From Symsagittifera roscoffensis (taxonomy: Eukaryota > Xenacoelomorpha > Acoela > Convolutidae), in the NCBI RefSeq assembly GCF_963678635.1, contig NC_087070.1:6856539-6920538 (forward strand): a stretch of DNA of 64,000 bases. Direction: 5' to 3'. A model generated the notes under the pieces. The model did not search any database and was not told the DNA's origin. It worked only from the letters and a program-made list of their open reading frames with translations. The translations under genes and the position numbers were made by a program. Shown piece after piece: positions 54,127 to 64,000 of this stretch (position 1 is its first letter; each line of letters starts with the position of its first letter).

Positions 54127-54976
54127 AAACAAACCTGATCGGAACTTCCTGCACAGAAACCGGCTACTCTTGCCTCTCATATCATTGTCAGCAAATAATG
54201 TTTCTTCCTTTTAGGGAGCAGATTCAAATGTTTCCTGTTGAAATTTTGAAAACAAGCTATTGATACTATATCTTATATTACTTATTTACAAAACGATATG
54301 ATAAGATACTCGCCGCAAAAAATTGCCACGGTTATATTTATATCTTATACGCTTCACAAGCAAGTTTCTTTAGCTAAAGAATCAAAAATTTACCACAAAA
54401 GTTTGCTTTAAAATAGTGCGGGAAGCAAACGATGATGAATACTGCATTACCTACATTTGTAAATTTTGCTAGATTGGATTGTTGGGCTACTTATTTGAAA
54501 ACAAAGCTTCCAAAATTCAAACAGTTACAAAAGTTTTGTTTCACTTTTGAGTTCAACCTTCGAATTAATAGCAAATTGCGCAAAAACTTTTCAGTCAACG
54601 AACCCCAATGACTTTAACTAACTTGAAACTTTTTATATTGACGGCGTAAGTCAATTCGGTTAATTAACCTAAAAAACACTGTTTTGACCGATTAAGCTGC
54701 TCCAAGTCACCAATATCTCTATCAGTTAAGCATTGTCTTTTATTTATATTTAGTAGCTAAACGGTTGGATAGACAAAATTAATCAAAACGAGCTCTACCA
54801 ATTTTAACAAACTTTGCATACAAGTTAGAATTTTCAGGCACTCACTGAGAAAAAATTGAAAAGTCTGTCAGAAAAACCAGCTTTTGCATACAAAAATTTC
54901 TGAATTAGGACATTTGCTCTTTTTAATTAACTCTGCCTATGCGAACTTTTTGCAACCATCTGTAAACTACATATAT

Positions 54977-57900
54977 TCATTCGAATGCACACGACAAGTC
55001 CTGTATGAATTGGGTAAAAATCTGGAGGAGGTTTTCTATTGTCGGATGGTGAAGATGGTCTTCGTCGTCTGTCTTTTGATGCCAAACTGTTGGGAAGGGA
55101 GTTGGGATGAGGTGGAGGATGTTCTTCACTTTACGCAGAAAAGGCTCGTGGTCGTCACTGACTCCACTAGCTGAAAATAATACACCTAATCAGTAGTGGA
55201 TTTTTTTTGGGGATGGGGGTGGTAGAGGGGTGATAGACTAAAATTGAGGGGGAAACGCGCGCCGAAATTTTTTAGTCAAATTTTTCCGACAGTAGATAAA
55301 AAAAAGGTTTTTTTCTCAAAGATTTGCCGCCCCTGCACCTAATGTCAGTAATTTGTAAACTCAAACACTTAAACACTTCGATACCCTTTCGAGAAATAAA
55401 CAAAACACAATTGAGAAAGCAGACAAAACACCCGGCCTGAATTATTGAAAATTCATTTTGTTCTTTGACACTAGACAAAAAATCGGGATATATAATTTCG
55501 GCATCCTAATTTAACCAAGGGTTTCAAGTAAAAATCCATTTTTTTCGCCGTATTAGTTTTAAATTTATTAATTTGGAAATTAAGTTTTTCTAATTTGGAA
55601 GTACAGTACACTGGATTCTTTCCTCGTTTTGCGGCTATTATTATTGTTTGTATTTTAGGATTTTTAATCGTGAATTCTGCTTTCATTCTAACACCCTCAC
55701 AAAAAGACGCAATCCTTTTGCTCAAAAGTATGATAGATATCTGAGCTGTATACTCTATTCTTACGTACTTGATAAGGCACTAACCCCTTGAGAGCATATT
55801 TGTCGAGAAATAATTCCTCTTGTAGCTTGTGTCGTACTGCAAGTTCGAATTACACGATTTCGATTTTTTACTTTTCAAATCGTTCTCAATGCCTCGCAGT
55901 TTGCTGAAGCATTTGTGATGAGTAAAATGAAATATATTAAATTTCGGATCTTTGCTGCCTAACAAGTCCAGAAGGACGAATAGTTTGACGTTTTTGGTGA
56001 AGTCTTTCACTTCGCTGTCTATGTTCTCGGCGAAGTAGCGGGAGCCATACAACGAGTCTGTGGCAGTCCACTTTTTAATGGCCTCTTCGCCGTCGAAGAA
56101 TATGAACACGAGGCTGATGTCCAGTTTTTCTAGCTTATCATTGATAGCACATGATTTTTTGTCACCTAAAATAAACAAAAGAAATGCAAGCCCATGTGAA
56201 CAACCCCCACTCCCCCCAAATAGACGAAGTGAACAGTCTCCCCCTAACATCAAATGACAAATGCAAGTAGTAAGGCCTGCATGTACTATGCTCACATCTG
56301 ATTGGCTGAAAAATATTACTTATGACCAAGAGAGCGATCCCCTCCCTAATTTGTTTAAGGGGAGAGATTGTTCACTTGGTCTTAAATGTTTGAAGCCACG
56401 ATAATTTATTTTGAAAAAACTTAGTTCAAAATAAGAAGTAGAGTTTAATAAAACTAAACACGCTGACTTTTATATCTAGTTTTTACAAAACCTTAATTTC
56501 CTTTTAAAAATGTCCAATTTTTCTTCTCTCTATATTTTTTCTAAATATACATCCAAACTAATTCCTTGGTTTAAAATCAGCTAGACCGAATTTGAATCAA
56601 TTCTGTAGATGGTGATTGCACTCACAATCCTTAAACTTGTTTCTCAATGACTTGGTGCAAAGGCGGATCTATGATTTTCTCGAGGGGGGGGGGCTGCATT
56701 TTGAAAAACTTTCGAAATTTTTGTCGACCAAATTGATTTTCTGAGCTCTCCTAAATCACTAGAAAGACCTCATTTTGACCAAATTTGCTGCACCGCAGAC
56801 AAAATTTAGAGAAAAAAAAAACAGGCCAAAAAGGGGCGTTTTTAGGCAATTTCTGAAAAATTTTGACAAAAAAATCGCGTTTTTTCGGCGCGCGCTCCAC
56901 CCTCAAAATTAGTATATATTGGCGCCAACGGCGCCTTTAGAAAAATTTTAAGGTCCGTCACCAAAAATGGATATCTCAAAATAATACAAAGGATCGGCAG
57001 GGGGTCGAACTCCTGTGAGGGGGCGTCCGTCCCTCCTCCTCCCTTAAATCCGCTGATGACTATTTTTGACTAAAGTCATTCATGATCTTCATCGTTGAAT
57101 CATCACTAACTGATACTTTTCTCCCATTTTTGCCAAATGCAAGTATCTGCTGTATAATATAGTATTTGTACCTTTTGGGCCTGATATGGCTGCTAGATAC
57201 ATCAGAATAGCACATGGTATAGCTGAGTCTATGGCTGCTATGAAGGGACTATTATGGGCGTCCATGATCTTCGAGTCATGATGACAACTCAGCACCACTT
57301 TATTATTCGACTCTCTCTTCGTCTCTGCCCAGATGTTAGTCAAGTGTAGAGCCTTACCATCTGGATCTTTGGCCTGTAATGCAACAAACTACCGAAGATA
57401 ACAGCGCACGGCTCTTTTCCAGTTCCCCCTTTCAAATTCAATTTTGAGAAGCTTAATTAACGTAGTCACAATGCAATGAAATTTGGCATGGTGAAGACAT
57501 AAAAAATGAAAATCAATATCTCCTTAGTAAAGTTCTTAGGCATTGTTATTCGTCCGAAAACTCCATAACCCGTAGTTGAAATTGTCCGGCTCTTTTCTTA
57601 CGAAGCAAACATGCTTTCTTAAGACAGTCTGAACCACCAGAGGATTTAGGGGGGGCATGCAGACGCCCCTCCCCCTCAGGGATTCGACCCCCAGCCGACC
57701 CAAAGGCTCCCCCTTTGTACTATTTTAAGATATCCTTTTTTGGCTGACTGACCCTAAAATTTTTCGCCTTTGGCGCCAAAATGTACTAATTTTGAAAGGG
57801 GAGTGCGCGCTGAAAAAATGCGATTTTTTGGTCAAAAATTTCCAAAAAGTGTCTAAAAACGCCTTTTTTGGCCTGTTTTTTTTTCAAAAATTTGCCCGCG

Positions 57901-58714
57901 GCGCTGAAAATGTGATCAAACTGGGGTCTTTATAGTGATTTGGGAGAGCTCAAATCCACCCCTCTCTCTCGAGAAAATCCTAAATCCGTCTCTGGTCTGA
58001 ACTGAACATGGAAAACAAAAACGGTAAATTTTCGTGAAGGTGAGATTCTTCGCACCAAATACGTACCATGACATTAATATAAGAAGAGCATGAAATGTCT
58101 GTCAAAACATTCCGGGTTTCAAGTTGTAATTAGTTACGGCCGGTAGAAAACTTGAAATAAATCCCCAAGTTTACATTGCAAAACTGGTGTATAATTTAAA
58201 ACAGTTTTCCGTGTCGAAATCTAAGCTCCTTGCAAATTAAAGATTAGAACTTTTCCGTCCTTAGGTTTAGTTTGAGGCTGTAAATTGACAAGAGGCTTCC
58301 CGGTTACCAGTATGGAATGAACGGCCCGTTTTTGGAATTCTTTCCCGATCACTTTTCTTAACAAGTTTTCAGAAGAAACACCACCAAGAAATTCATTTTC
58401 TGATGTTTTCTCTTTCCCGTTACAGCCATATAAGCCGAATTATAAAAATTAGAGCATTTTATTTCGAACTATAAGATCTAAAACGTGCTGGGTAAAATTT
58501 CAAAACAGGAACACCATGATTAGAAACTCCATCTAAACTATAACCTATCACTAGTAACATCGCTTACTTGTAACAAAACACATTAAATTACCGTGAAAGA
58601 TTGCTCGTTCACACTGTAACCACTTTCGTTCAGAGAGTTCTTCATGAACTGTACCACTTCCTTGGTTCCTTTCGAATTAGGGTATCTCTCCTTCATAAAA
58701 GGCTTCGCGAACTC
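54977..58714 (-). CDS. QPCT: glutaminyl-peptide cyclotransferase (QPCT-like), 4 exons recognised
   Basis: A zinc enzyme of the M28-like family that converts N-terminal Gln/Glu to pyroglutamate in the secretory pathway. The exons are 58714-58592, 57373-57172, 56165-55785 and 55170-54977, with phases 0, 1 and 1 and GT..AG borders. The metal and catalytic residues are present: Asp in AAIDSAIPCA, Glu-Glu in FFDGEEA, Asp in LLDLLGSKDP and His in TVWHQKTDDE, with the SDDHEPFLRK loop before it. The stop is at 54977-54979. The N-terminal exon with signal peptide or anchor is not certain; 59366-59184 has a hydrophobic MACLVMSAVVSILMYHI start but no matching donor. Confidence 0.9.
55199..55335 (-). repeat. 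GGATTTA MITE, partial copy in QPCT intron
   Basis: The GATTTTTTTTGGGGATGGGG end and the CGCGCGCCGAAATTTTTT block match the family at 56665-57051 and 57642-57987. Confidence 0.55.
56665..57051 (+). mobile_element. GGATTTA MITE, copy A in QPCT intron
   Basis: The ends GCGGATCTA / TAAATCCGC are short inverted repeats. The internal CGCGCGCTCCACC, GGCGCCAACGGCGCC and TTTTTTCGGCGCG blocks recur inverted at 57642-57987. Confidence 0.75.
57410..57500 (-). repeat. 8-bp-TSD MITE, half copy
   Basis: GGCTCTTTTCCAGTTCCCCC...TTTCAAATTCAATTTTGAGA matches the reverse complement of the right half of the copies at 28282 and 28671, then diverges. Confidence 0.7.
57642..57987 (-). mobile_element. GGATTTA MITE, copy B in next QPCT intron
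   Basis: Inverted relative to copy A. The two copies sit on either side of QPCT exon 57172-57373 and could pair in pre-mRNA. Confidence 0.75.
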
Positions 58715-58880
58715 CTGGCAAAGAATATTTTTTTATCTCCGCTCATCCCCTCATAGATTTTTTTTCAAATTTCAAAGCAATATTAATTGTGAAGACAAGT
58801 TAGAAGGGACAAATTCACCCTTTTGGAATTTGACAACTTGTAATATTGGACAAAATCCATTTTTGACAGACCATTAAATA

Positions 58881-59030
58881 ACTTGGATCTCTAACTATTT
58901 CCCCCTTTTGCAAAAGGGGGGGATTCGTTACTAGGTATAAAGCTCTAATTTGCTTAACCGCTGATTTATTTTATTATGGGGTATATTCGCTACTAGGTAC
59001 CCGAGGGGGGATATAGTTAAAGAGATCCAA
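58881..59030. mobile_element. MITE with TTGGATCTCT ends
   Basis: TTGGATCTCTAACTATTTCC at the left and its inverse (GGATATAGTTAAAGAGATCC) at the right, with a second internal pair around CTAGGTA. The target duplication is not clear. Confidence 0.65.
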
Positions 59031-59183
59031 TATTTTTTTAGGAAGTTCAAACTTTCTTTTTTGGCGACAATATCTCCCCCATGGTTGGTCCTGCACTGAG
59101 CAGGCCGGGGGCTAATAAATAAAAAAACAAAAAAAAACAATATCTACCAATTTTTGGGTCACTTTTACAATAAACATTGATGT

Positions 59184-59366
59184 TTATGTGAGCAGAGGAT
59201 AAGATAGAAAATATCCCTTGTAAATAGTGGAGTAGCTCATTTGTTCTGCTGATCCCTGAGACAGTGAAATTGTCTCTGTTTCTGCAGCTGCTAACCGGGG
59301 TGATATGTGATACATCAGAATACTGACGACAGCACTCATAACTAAGCATGCCATCGTGCTAAACAA
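59184..59366 (-). CDS. possible QPCT first exon (signal anchor)
   Basis: This frame starts MFSTMACLVMSAVVSILMYH, a plausible signal peptide or anchor of the kind QPCT proteins have, on the right strand and ~470 bp upstream of the first sure exon. No donor with the required phase 0 is visible before its TAA, so an additional exon would be needed. Confidence 0.25.
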   Translation of the reverse strand: MFSTMACLVMSAVVSILMYHISPRLAAAETETISLSQGSAEQMSYSTIYKGYFLSYPLLT

Positions 59367-59923
59367 AACACAAAACGCGAAGTTTTCAATTCAAAAAGTC
59401 AGAACTTTTAGTAAAATTTTTTACATGAAAACGCTTTCAAAAAGTAGTTTTTTGCAGAAAATTTACCGGAAAACGTTCGGCTTGACATAATAATCATAAT
59501 AATTGTTTCCAAGTGAAGTCATTACATAAACAAAATTACAAATGAAGAAAATCGTTTACAGAGACATCACTTGAGAGTGCCACAATACTAAATTTAGCCT
59601 ATTTTCAAACGTCTCAGAGCGAAAATCAAATTTGTTTTCTTAAGAAGTTATGTGGTTTTCGAACGTTAATTTTTTATCTATAATTAATCAAGATTTGAAG
59701 AGATATTTGAAAAAATTTTCAATATATGAAGAGATTTATTCAAAAAAAAATTTTTTCATGGTGATCTACGTTCATACTATTTAACGAAGAGGTTGCTTTT
59801 ATGACTGTATCATCCGCATTGTGAAACATGTGAGTAACTTCTTGAGGATTCTTTCTTTTTCTATATCATCTATATGTGAGATCCCTGTGGGACACTAAAA
59901 TTAATTCCTTCAAGTATTGATTT

Positions 59924-60406
59924 TTGTCTCGAGTTGTATACTGTAATATTTCTCAATACTCTCAATACTCACCGGGTTTTTTCATGAATAGTTTCATCGG
60001 AACATTCGGTTTTGTTGCTTTTTTCTTAGAGAAAATCGGAATTTATTTTGCCTGTTTTCTTTTTCTCATATTCCTGCTAGAAATAATAGTAACAATTATT
60101 AAAGCTTTGGAAATTAATAAGTTAACAAATCGTACTATGAGCTTCTGGAAGATAATATTAGGTGCAACGTATAACCTTTTCGTTCTATCAGTTTTTAATT
60201 CCATTTTCTCAAACGAAAACTCCACTCTTGAATCATCAGATTCCCGAAACTCAAGACAAAAACAAATACGACAACAAAATCATAATCAAAATATTTACCA
60301 AGAAAGCACTGCTTCAATACCTATGGTAGAGCGAAATGAGCCTGCAGTACCCTTAATGTCATGTCACCAGATTCGCGAGACGAACCTGGTTTATACCCAG
60401 ACCTAA
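59924..60406 (+). CDS. two-helix membrane protein, possible envelope-type C-terminal remnant
   Basis: The first ATG is at 59984; the frame is open from ~59918. Hydrophobic segments are IYFACFLFLIFLLEIIVTII and ILGATYNLFVLSVFNSIF, followed by an Asn/Gln-rich polar tail. An aromatic, glycine-containing stretch (SFIGTFGFVAFF) precedes helix 1. Together with the LTR-like signals 1.3 kb downstream it could be the membrane-anchor end of an envelope gene in an LTR element; nothing more specific can be supported. Confidence 0.35.
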   Translation: MSRVVYCNISQYSQYSPGFFMNSFIGTFGFVAFFLEKIGIYFACFLFLIFLLEIIVTIIKALEINKLTNRTMSFWKIILGATYNLFVLSVFNSIFSNENSTLESSDSRNSRQKQIRQQNHNQNIYQESTASIPMVERNEPAVPLMSCHQIRETNLVYTQT

Positions 60407-60489
60407 ATAACCGAAATGAATATTTAGTACGGACCAATGTAATAGGAACGATCTCTAGCACAACAATCCTTCATCCAACCACCAACAAC

Positions 60490-60985
60490 AACAAAATTTC
60501 TGCTTAATCATATCTTGTCCTCATTTCCCAAAGAAATTTTATTCCCGAGTCACAACAGCAATTTTACCATCCGTAGCAATTGATAACAATTTACACTTAA
60601 TTATCAACGACTTTCACCATAATCCAAATTACGATATTATCGTAAAACAAACCAATCCTAGATACAAAGATATTCTTCACATCTTAAAGTATAAAAACTC
60701 AGCCATATTCGAAACTGCTTGTGAAGAAAATATTTTTTGTGAGTAAAATAATTGAACATAAACTCATGTTATTTAAACACAACAATTGTCACGTAATCCT
60801 TTACCAAATAGAAAAATCCTTCGACGTATTTTTTGCAAACGTTATAGTCCTGGCTTCCACGATGAAGAAAAATTTACTGTCAAAAGCAGCAGTAGATTTT
60901 TTAATATTATCATAAATGCGTTCAACAATGACGAAGATGTTATCGACATCAACTTCCAAACCTCCAATCGACCTTTTCTTTAATC
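60490..60985 (+). pseudogene. broken ORF between membrane protein and RING protein
   Basis: Two frames look coding: a segment to ~60750 with VAIDNNLHLIINDFHHNPNY and another at 60786-60983 with PGFHDEEKFTVKSSSRFFN and DEDVIDINFQT. Stops lie between them. Probably one former gene; family unknown. Confidence 0.3.
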
Positions 60986-61000
60986 TTTCCTTCTTTAAAA

Positions 61001-61519
61001 ATGATTCAGATAACTTTACCAGCTTTTATATGTAAAATTTTTCAAGCTTGTTATTTTTATTTCCAAAGTTTTCTTTATGTTTCTCAACCCATTTTACAGT
61101 ACTTTCGAAAAACCATTCAACAACCCACTCTTGAATGCCCGATTTGCTGCTTACCAAAATCCAAATTCAAGAAACAACATAATAACGAGCCACATCATCC
61201 ACCACACTTTATCTGTATAGACTGTCATGAGCAAATTGTAGCCCATTTTTCTAAAACTGGACAAATTTTATGCCCCATTTGCCAAGTCCCAAATTATACC
61301 CAATCACTTTCATATTATTCCCCTTGTTGTTCATGCGATAGTATGGTTAAAAGCGCAAATTGGGGAAATACCCAGACCCAAAGTATGGCAAGCTATCAAC
61401 ATCTTACTGATTACCATCAAGGTATCACTATTTGTACAAGATGCCTCCCTAATACTGCAAAATTTTGTCCCTTATGCCACATCCCTTGGGATTTTTCCGA
61501 CCCCTGGAATTGGAATTAA
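61001..61519 (+). CDS. RING-like zinc-finger protein
   Basis: 172 residues. Residues 10-40 are hydrophobic/aromatic. A RING-type cluster follows: CPIC (46-49), HFICIDC (69-75) and CPIC (91-94). A second set of Cys pairs is at CTRC (145-148) and CPLC (156-159), next to PWDFSDPWNW at the end. RING domains recruit E2 enzymes for ubiquitin transfer; the loop between the first and second pairs is long and His-rich. It lies directly before an LTR-like promoter/poly(A) module, so it may be an accessory gene of a retroelement rather than a host gene. Confidence 0.5.
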   Translation: MIQITLPAFICKIFQACYFYFQSFLYVSQPILQYFRKTIQQPTLECPICCLPKSKFKKQHNNEPHHPPHFICIDCHEQIVAHFSKTGQILCPICQVPNYTQSLSYYSPCCSCDSMVKSANWGNTQTQSMASYQHLTDYHQGITICTRCLPNTAKFCPLCHIPWDFSDPWNWN

Positions 61520-61559
61520 TTCTCCACACTATACGATGCCCTTATACAATTCCTCTACA

Positions 61560-61990
61560 CTCCTACATTTGGTAAGGCCTCACCCTTCAGTAATTCGCTC
61601 ACAATTTATATATCTTTATAAACACAAAATATCCTTTAAACATGCTATATTATATACTATTTACCCCCCCCCCCCCCGGTTTTTTCTAGTCCCTTTTACC
61701 TATAAAAGGGGACCCCATGGTAAGCCTGTGGATGACCCGAGGTGGACATACATTTAAGATTAGGGGTTAATTAATGCCCAAATTTCCATTTTTTGCTTAA
61801 ACTACATTTGCATTTTTGCTTTAAGTTTCATATCTGAGCTTAACTCAGTGTTGTAAAGTGCTTTATTCCTGTGGTTAATAAACACCATGATCGTTTTTCT
61901 TCATTTGTTTTCCGTGGTGGGTTTGTGTGAAGTCACAAGATCATATTTTCCACCTTTTATATATATACAATTTTACACTTTGTCCTTCAT
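61560..61990 (+). promoter_or_regulatory. LTR-like promoter and poly(A) module
   Basis: A C15-type run (~61663-61677) is followed by a strong TATA box CCTATAAAAGGGG near 61698 and, ~180 bp on, GTTAATAAACACC with AATAAA at ~61879, then a GT-rich stretch (TTTCCGTGGTGGGTTTGTGTG). That order fits U3-R-U5 of an LTR. A second LTR copy is not in the window, so the boundaries are unknown. Confidence 0.45.
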
Positions 61991-62062
61991 TGTTCAAACA
62001 TTTGATAATTAGCCTTAATATCCGAATGTAATTCGGGATTTTGAATATTTGGTCATTTTATA

Positions 62063-62743
62063 TTGATGTTTAGCAAAATGGAATATGACCCAATTTTAAA
62101 CTGGAACTGCAGAAATGCAGACCCAGCACCAGAGGAGTTTAAACGAAAGCTGCCTCTCAGGCAGAAACAACGAAAACCTGTAGCAGTACAATCTTTGTCA
62201 ATGGACGACGGGTTAAATAAGAACCCTCGGAATTTTCCCAGTTTGACTCAAAGATTGGAACTGCAGAAGTGCAGAAAAGCCAAATTGGATACGGAAAATC
62301 CAAAATTTATAACGAGTTTAAAGTACTCAATAAAGCAAAATTATAACAGATGGAAACTGCCATCGTTTATTAATTCAACGACAATGGAAAAGACGATGAT
62401 GCCTATCGAGTTCATAACCCAGCAAGAAGTGGTTATGAAGAACGAAACCAACTTCTGGAAATTAAAGAAGAGGGAGGAACACGGCTACATCCTCAAGGCA
62501 GGAGGCACGCAAGTCACCATCCCGTTTGAGGGAATAACTGCCTTTCCGAACCATTTAAAAAACAAACAGGAAGAACAAGATGACATTCAAGAACTTACGG
62601 ACGGAATGAGCAGACCGCGAATCAAGAACAAAATCAAAAAGAAGAAAATCGTGAAGTTGCAACAAAAACTCGAGGCTCCACAGAGGAAGATAGCGATCCT
62701 CAGATCATACAACGTGGAGCTAGAAGCCGGAAGGAAGCTCTAG
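62063..62743 (+). CDS. unrecognised charged protein with C-terminal coiled coil
   Basis: 226 codons, ATG at 62066. GC-richer than its surroundings, so probably really coding. N-terminal half: Lys/Arg/Pro-rich (KRKLPLRQKQRKP). Middle: NFWKLKKREEHGYILKAGG and TQVTIPFEGITAFPNHL. End: a likely coiled coil (KKKIVKLQQKLEAPQRKIA). It has the look of a retroelement ORF (nucleic-acid-binding, charged), lying just past the LTR-like module, but I recognise no domain. Confidence 0.5.
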   Translation: MMFSKMEYDPILNWNCRNADPAPEEFKRKLPLRQKQRKPVAVQSLSMDDGLNKNPRNFPSLTQRLELQKCRKAKLDTENPKFITSLKYSIKQNYNRWKLPSFINSTTMEKTMMPIEFITQQEVVMKNETNFWKLKKREEHGYILKAGGTQVTIPFEGITAFPNHLKNKQEEQDDIQELTDGMSRPRIKNKIKKKKIVKLQQKLEAPQRKIAILRSYNVELEAGRKL

Positions 62744-63676
62744 ATGAAACCTAACCTATCTTTATAACTTTTTCATTTGATGTTCTTTTTAAATTTTATA
62801 ACTATAGTATTTAACCATTAAAGTGTTTAAATTTTCACCATGGTAACTGTAAGAATCGAACAGCTTAATTTTCTAAAAAAAGGGGTGAGTTGTAGTATTG
62901 AGAAATACTACACAGACAAAAGACCATTGTCCTAATTGTTTATTTAACGACCCAATCCTAAAATGGAGCGTGCCATTTAAATTAACGCCTCTTTTCACTA
63001 AATCAGATATTGACTGATTTACTCTTATTAGGACTATAAAATCTTGTTTTGAAAATCCACTCCTTTTTAAATACTTGTCCAATTTTTCTCATTTTTTCAT
63101 GCTCAATATTTTAAAAGGGCGGCGATTATTAATACGTCCCTTTTAACTTAACTTGAAACAAACTGGATAAATAATTAGCAGTCTTGCCGGCTGCACTGAA
63201 ATTCTCCTAGCTTTGATTAAGCAGAGATGCACCTGCAATATGATGCATCAGAGAGAGTAATATGAATTTTTAATCAGACAAACTGAAGGCTGCGGTTTTT
63301 ATCAAAGAGGACTAATAAGTTAAAGATATTTGATTTGAAAAAATCAAATAAAAACTAGTTGAAAATTCCCTTATAAGAAAGGGAGAACAAAGGAGCAGGT
63401 GAAACCTGAATAATTAAAAGATTGAATCAGCCGCCGGTTTATGCTTACGAGCAAAAGGACTGGCCTGAAATCTTCAGTGTTTCATTTTGCTCAGTAAGCA
63501 GCAAGTTAGATCTCTTCAGTTAGACCTTTTCAAAAAATAAATAATTTTTCTTTTCTGCCTTTACAGTAAAATTAAACTAGCCTTTTTTCACAAAAAAATA
63601 GAGAATAAATTCTCATTTTAAGTTCGATAAAATTATAAATCGAGATACTCGAGATAACCACACCTGAGGAAGTCTG

Positions 63677-63807
63677 GACTACAAGTACCCAAAGGACTAC
63701 GGCAAGACGAAACTGACAACCAAACCAGAAGTGCCAAGTGGACAAAATCAAGGGCAACCCAAGAAATACTACTCAGTCATCGACCTTAGTAAGAAGATAA
63801 AATATTG
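63677..63807 (+). pseudogene. short coding-like segment, possible tail of the previous ORF's element
   Basis: A frame reading DYKYPKDYGKTKLTTKPEVP and ending YYSVIDLSKKIKY to TGA. Its composition matches 62063-62743 and differs from the AT-rich sequence between them, so both may be pieces of one retroelement. Confidence 0.3.
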
Positions 63808-64000
63808 ATGAACAAAATAAGATTAACTCAACCTCCCCTCATAGGTATATTTCTTTAAGCTGTTCGATTCGTTTATATAATCTAATTACCCAGTGCTTTG
63901 TATTTAACCAACTAATTAATTCATGCCTTTTCTAACTATTGTTTATACTCTACTTTTTGTCAAGACAATTTGACGATTTAAGGTGAGACTTATAACTTAG

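Noticed and set aside
61536-61757. 73-codon frame after the RING protein.
   Set aside because: It crosses the C-run and the TATA box of the LTR-like module and has no family signal.

Overview
The window is AT-rich animal DNA, almost certainly from an invertebrate that cannot be named from sequence alone. The eukaryotic signs are a multi-exon glutaminyl-peptide cyclotransferase gene with GT..AG introns, poly(A) signals, tRNA-derived SINE heads, MITEs, a MULE transposon, Ty3/gypsy remnants and a Polinton/Maverick element. A run of 200 N at 32348-32547 shows this is a scaffold.

Layout. 1-2828 is the 3' part of a decayed Ty3/gypsy retrotransposon (integrase, charged Pol tail, LTR-like end). 2868-23553 is a Polinton/Maverick (self-synthesising, virus-like DNA transposon) bounded by inverted repeats and a near-perfect 6-bp target duplication (GATATC/GATGTC). 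A second gypsy fragment (3546-5713) lies inside it between two copies of a ~71-bp sequence. The Polinton carries a tightly packed minus-strand block: adenain-like protease, double-jelly-roll major capsid protein, small basic virion protein, minor capsid/penton protein, retroviral-type integrase, two small Polinton proteins, packaging ATPase, a small membrane protein, further small genes, an unrecognised ~430-residue gene and a protein with HUH-endonuclease-like motifs. A plus-strand block holds an NLS-bearing protein and the protein-primed DNA polymerase B. Nearly every gene has in-frame stops (TAA, TAG and TGA) or 1-2 nt frameshifts, so the element looks like a dead provirus, unless the breaks are assembly errors.

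23560-25190 is degenerate minisatellite built on GTCGAA. 25190-35890 is mostly non-coding with fold-back elements, two MITEs with perfect 8-bp target duplications, a possible single-exon gene with three copies of a short RRxxLAxIF motif, and dispersed hairpin-ended repeats. 35901-38210 is a MULE with a FLYWCH-type transposase, satellite-like terminal inverted repeats and a perfect 9-bp target duplication. 38211-54970 has many copies of the hairpin-ended repeat family, tRNA-like SINE heads, a putative three-exon seven-helix membrane protein gene (43084-46576) and a possible two-exon gene at 53455-54126.

54977-58714 (minus) is a host QPCT-type glutaminyl cyclase gene whose four recognisable exons join with matching splice phases. 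59900-62000 looks like the 3' end of an LTR element (two-helix membrane protein, broken ORFs, RING-like protein, TATA box and AATAAA). 62063-63807 holds two unrecognised charged ORF segments.
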